Shown: in pieces, positions 61,928 to 64,000 of the stretch
Numbering within the stretch: the stretch's first letter is position 1
Layout: each line of letters starts with the position of its first letter
Source of the DNA: Acidobacteriota bacterium
GTDB lineage: Bacteria > Acidobacteriota > Blastocatellia > Pyrinomonadales > Pyrinomonadaceae
DNA length: 64,000 nt
Assembly (NCBI GenBank): GCA_016700075.1
Contig: CP065000.1
Location: forward strand, 1,178,001-1,242,000
Direction: 5' to 3'
The notes under the pieces: model-generated
The model's database searches: none
What the model was told of the DNA's origin: nothing
Seen by the model: only the letters and a program-made list of their open reading frames with translations
Program-made: the position numbers and the translations under genes

Positions 61928-63127
61928 TCAGTTGGGCCTCAAGGTGATCGGAGTGAAATTTCTCGTCAGCCCGTCCGATTCGTTTCTGATCGAGATCAAA
62001 AGATTTTCGAGCGGAGAATTGTTTTTCCAGTGACGGCGGACACGAAAAGTGATGTTCGCCGAAGCGTTGGGTGCTATAACGCCCGTTATCGCGGGGTCTG
62101 CTCCTACGACCCAACGCCGCTGTTCGATGAACGCTCGATAGGCAGCAGGCGTCGCACCGCGATTGGTGACCGTTACGCTGAATGTCGTCTCGACGCCAAC
62201 GGGATTTGTCACTATCTGTTCAGCAGGCGTCAACTCGATGCCTGAATTACGCTGTCCCGAGGTGACCGCTGTTTGAAATCCGCTGCCCCAGACCTGTTTC
62301 CATCTTTCTTCGTTTCCCTTTAAATACAGGTCGAAAAAAGCGGTAAGCAAACGCCGCGTCTCTGCAAGCTGTTGGGCTCGGGTTATAGTACCGTTATCAC
62401 AGCCGATGCCGTTCGATTCCTGAAAACCGCAGTGCCAGCCGCCCTGAATGACGGGAAGCATTTTCGGCGCTCGTCCCGCGTTGTACATCAGTTGGCCGTT
62501 CGACGATACAGGGACGATGGTATCGGCACTTCCTGAGATAAGGCTGACGGGAACGTTGACGTTGGACATTGCAGCCGTCGCCGAAGGATTCGTTTCCACA
62601 GCGGCGAGGTTGGCGAGAGCCTTGATCCGAGCATCCTGAGATGCCGCCAAAATGCTCGCACCGCCGCCCATCGAATGGCCGCTGGCTCCATAACGCGTAG
62701 TAGCGACCTGGTTGAAGAGAAATGAGCTTTGTTCACCGTTCTGTTGCGTCAGATGGTCCAGCGAGAACCGCAGGTCGTTCGCAAAGTTTTGATGGCTCGG
62801 GAACAAACCGTTTTCCGAATCGGAAGCGATGACGAAATATCCGTGCGTTGCGAGATGATTGAGCGTGGATTGATAGGTAGAAACTGCTTGCAGAAATCCG
62901 TGGCCGAATGTGATAGCGGGATACGGCGCTCCGGCACCGTTGTATGCAGTATTCTGGCCGTTCACCGCTGCCGGATAATAGAGACGCGCGGTAAAGGTGG
63001 AATTATTTGGCCGTGTGATCGTGACGCTCCGCCAGCCCGCAGCGTACGGGCCGGGCTGCGACAACGGGTCCGCCTGCGCGAAAACGCCCGCGGCCAAAAT
63101 GAGAATTATAAGCAAACCCCTTGTCAT
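61928..63127 (-). CDS. Exported polyester-hydrolase-like esterase
   Basis: A 399-residue protein starting at ATG 63127, with a signal peptide at 1-18 (LLIILILAAGVFAQA). The alpha/beta-hydrolase domain is of the cutinase/PET-hydrolase-like, dienelactone-hydrolase group: PAITFGHGFLQ, the nucleophile S152 in GASGHSMGGGASI, D202 in SGSADTIVPVSS, and H232 in GWHCGF. The C-terminal ~110 residues look like an Ig-like/CARDB beta-domain. True substrate unknown. First gene of a leftward unit with the transglycosylase and Sco genes, convergent with the amidohydrolase. Confidence 0.85.
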   Translation of the reverse strand: MTRGLLIILILAAGVFAQADPLSQPGPYAAGWRSVTITRPNNSTFTARLYYPAAVNGQNTAYNGAGAPYPAITFGHGFLQAVSTYQSTLNHLATHGYFVIASDSENGLFPSHQNFANDLRFSLDHLTQQNGEQSSFLFNQVATTRYGASGHSMGGGASILAASQDARIKALANLAAVETNPSATAAMSNVNVPVSLISGSADTIVPVSSNGQLMYNAGRAPKMLPVIQGGWHCGFQESNGIGCDNGTITRAQQLAETRRLLTAFFDLYLKGNEERWKQVWGSGFQTAVTSGQRNSGIELTPAEQIVTNPVGVETTFSVTVTNRGATPAAYRAFIEQRRWVVGADPAITGVIAPNASANITFRVRRHWKNNSPLENLLISIRNESDGLTRNFTPITLRPN

Positions 63128-63203
63128 ATAATGCGATTCTATATTCACGTCAATATTACGGCAAACTGACAATAAAACGCTCTTCGGCTATGATGATGTT
63201 CGT

Positions 63204-64000
63204 ATGCCCGCTCAACTTTTACAAGGAAAACCCATTGCCGAGGCGATCAAATCAGAGGTCGCAGCTGAGGTCATGGGATTGCGGTTTCGCCCCGGTTTGG
63301 CAGTCGTCCGCATCGGCGAAGACCCTGCATCTGCGGTTTACGTCGGCAGTAAGGTAAGGACGACCGAAGAGCTCGGCATGTATTCCGAGCATATTCACCT
63401 GCAGCCGGACATAACGCAGGACGAACTGCTGGATATCGTTCGAGAACTTAATGCCCGCGATGATATTGACGGTGTTCTGGTCCAACTGCCGCTTCCCGAA
63501 CACATAAACGACCGCGAGATATTGGAAGCGATCGACCCCGCGAAGGACGTTGACGGTTTTCATCCGATGAATGTAGGACGGCTGTCACAGGGCCGCGACT
63601 CGCTCGTACCCTGCACGCCGGCAGGCGTAATAGAGATATTAAAACGTTCGAATATTGAGATCGCGGGCCGCCACGCAGTGGTCATCGGCCGCAGCAATAT
63701 CGTCGGCAAGCCGATGGCCATGCTGCTGCTGCAGGAAAATGCCACGGTGACCATCTGTCATTCGCGAACGCGCGATCTGCCTGCGATAACCAGACAGGCT
63801 GACATTCTGATAGCGGCCATAGGACGTGCCGGTTTTGTTCGCGGCGAACATATCGGTGAGAACGCCGCAGTCGTGGATGTCGGTATCAATAACGTGTCGG
63901 ATAAGGATTTTGCTGCTGAACTCTTCTCGGAAGAAGACCTGCCGAAACGTCTTGCCGCGATCGAAAAACGCGGCTTCACGCTTGTGGGCGACGTCAATCC
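63204..64000 (+). CDS. folD: Methylenetetrahydrofolate dehydrogenase/cyclohydrolase FolD, 3'-truncated
   Basis: The bifunctional folate enzyme that converts methylene-THF to formyl-THF. The frame starts at ATG 63204 (MPAQLLQGKPIAEAIKSEV) and runs off the window after 265 codons, so about 20-30 residues are missing. Seen: GLAVVRIGEDPASAVYVGSK with the catalytic Lys, GVLVQLPLPEHI, DVDGFHPMNVG, CTPAGVIEIL and the NADP site VVIGRSNIVGKPMA. It is divergent from the esterase gene, with 76 bases between. Confidence 0.95.
   Translation, partial: MPAQLLQGKPIAEAIKSEVAAEVMGLRFRPGLAVVRIGEDPASAVYVGSKVRTTEELGMYSEHIHLQPDITQDELLDIVRELNARDDIDGVLVQLPLPEHINDREILEAIDPAKDVDGFHPMNVGRLSQGRDSLVPCTPAGVIEILKRSNIEIAGRHAVVIGRSNIVGKPMAMLLLQENATVTICHSRTRDLPAITRQADILIAAIGRAGFVRGEHIGENAAVVDVGINNVSDKDFAAELFSEEDLPKRLAAIEKRGFTLVGDVN

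Overview
The window reads as one chromosome segment of a Gram-negative, aerobic, moderately GC-rich bacterium, most likely an acidobacterium (class Blastocatellia). That placement is an inference from the mix of proteins: a complete-style nuo operon, an S55 (SpoIVB-like) exported peptidase, subtilases, a Thx-type small ribosomal protein, PA-IL-like and Sco/CusF proteins. No rRNA is present to confirm it.

Positions 1-13877 are the right part of an integrated genomic island. It ends exactly at a 3' fragment of a tRNA-Thr gene (13832-13877), which has no 5' half. The intact tRNA should therefore lie to the left of the window, with the whole island in between. The island is visibly more AT-rich than what follows. 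From the left it holds the end of a type I restriction gene (hsdR), an exported TPR-CHAT protease-like protein followed closely by an exported CspA-like subtilase, an intact 1206-bp IS3-family (IS407-group) insertion sequence, and then a leftward satellite-like core: primase-helicase, a zinc-ribbon small protein, an AlpA/excisionase-like regulator, an unknown protein and a tyrosine integrase next to the tRNA fragment. The CHAT plus subtilase pair is the best candidate here for an undescribed system.

Positions 13878-24769 are ordinary chromosome: a PA-IL-like exported protein, a B12-type radical SAM enzyme, an SDR oxidoreductase, a Lon N-terminal-domain protein, an alpha/beta-hydrolase-fold protein with a replaced nucleophile, an S55 peptidase of unusual motif order, a MESH1-like HD hydrolase, and a leftward moaE-moaD-thiG-thiS group.

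Positions 24770-42727 are one long rightward nuo operon (A,B,C,D,E,F,G,H,J,K,L,M,N) behind a good sigma-70-type promoter. nuoI is absent from its usual place between nuoH and nuoJ, where a hairpin and short tandem repeats sit instead. Several unrelated genes ride in the operon: a SnoaL/NTF2-like protein, an LCAT-like lipase, Thx, a DUF1579 protein, an SH3-type exported protein and a terminal unknown.

Positions 42728-64000 are mixed housekeeping: a class I glutamine amidotransferase facing a YbdK-type carboxylate-amine ligase and a PilZ protein, a Cys/Met-metabolism PLP enzyme, a PP2C phosphatase, an NfeD protein, tRNA-Leu(UAA), malate dehydrogenase, a subtilase with a seven-fold hexapeptide tail, a GNAT protein, a PAS-GGDEF-EAL protein, two lytic transglycosylases, an amidohydrolase, a Sco protein with a CusF-like domain, a polyester-hydrolase-like esterase, and the start of folD, cut by the window edge. 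Convergent genes here repeatedly meet or overlap tail to tail with no space for a terminator.
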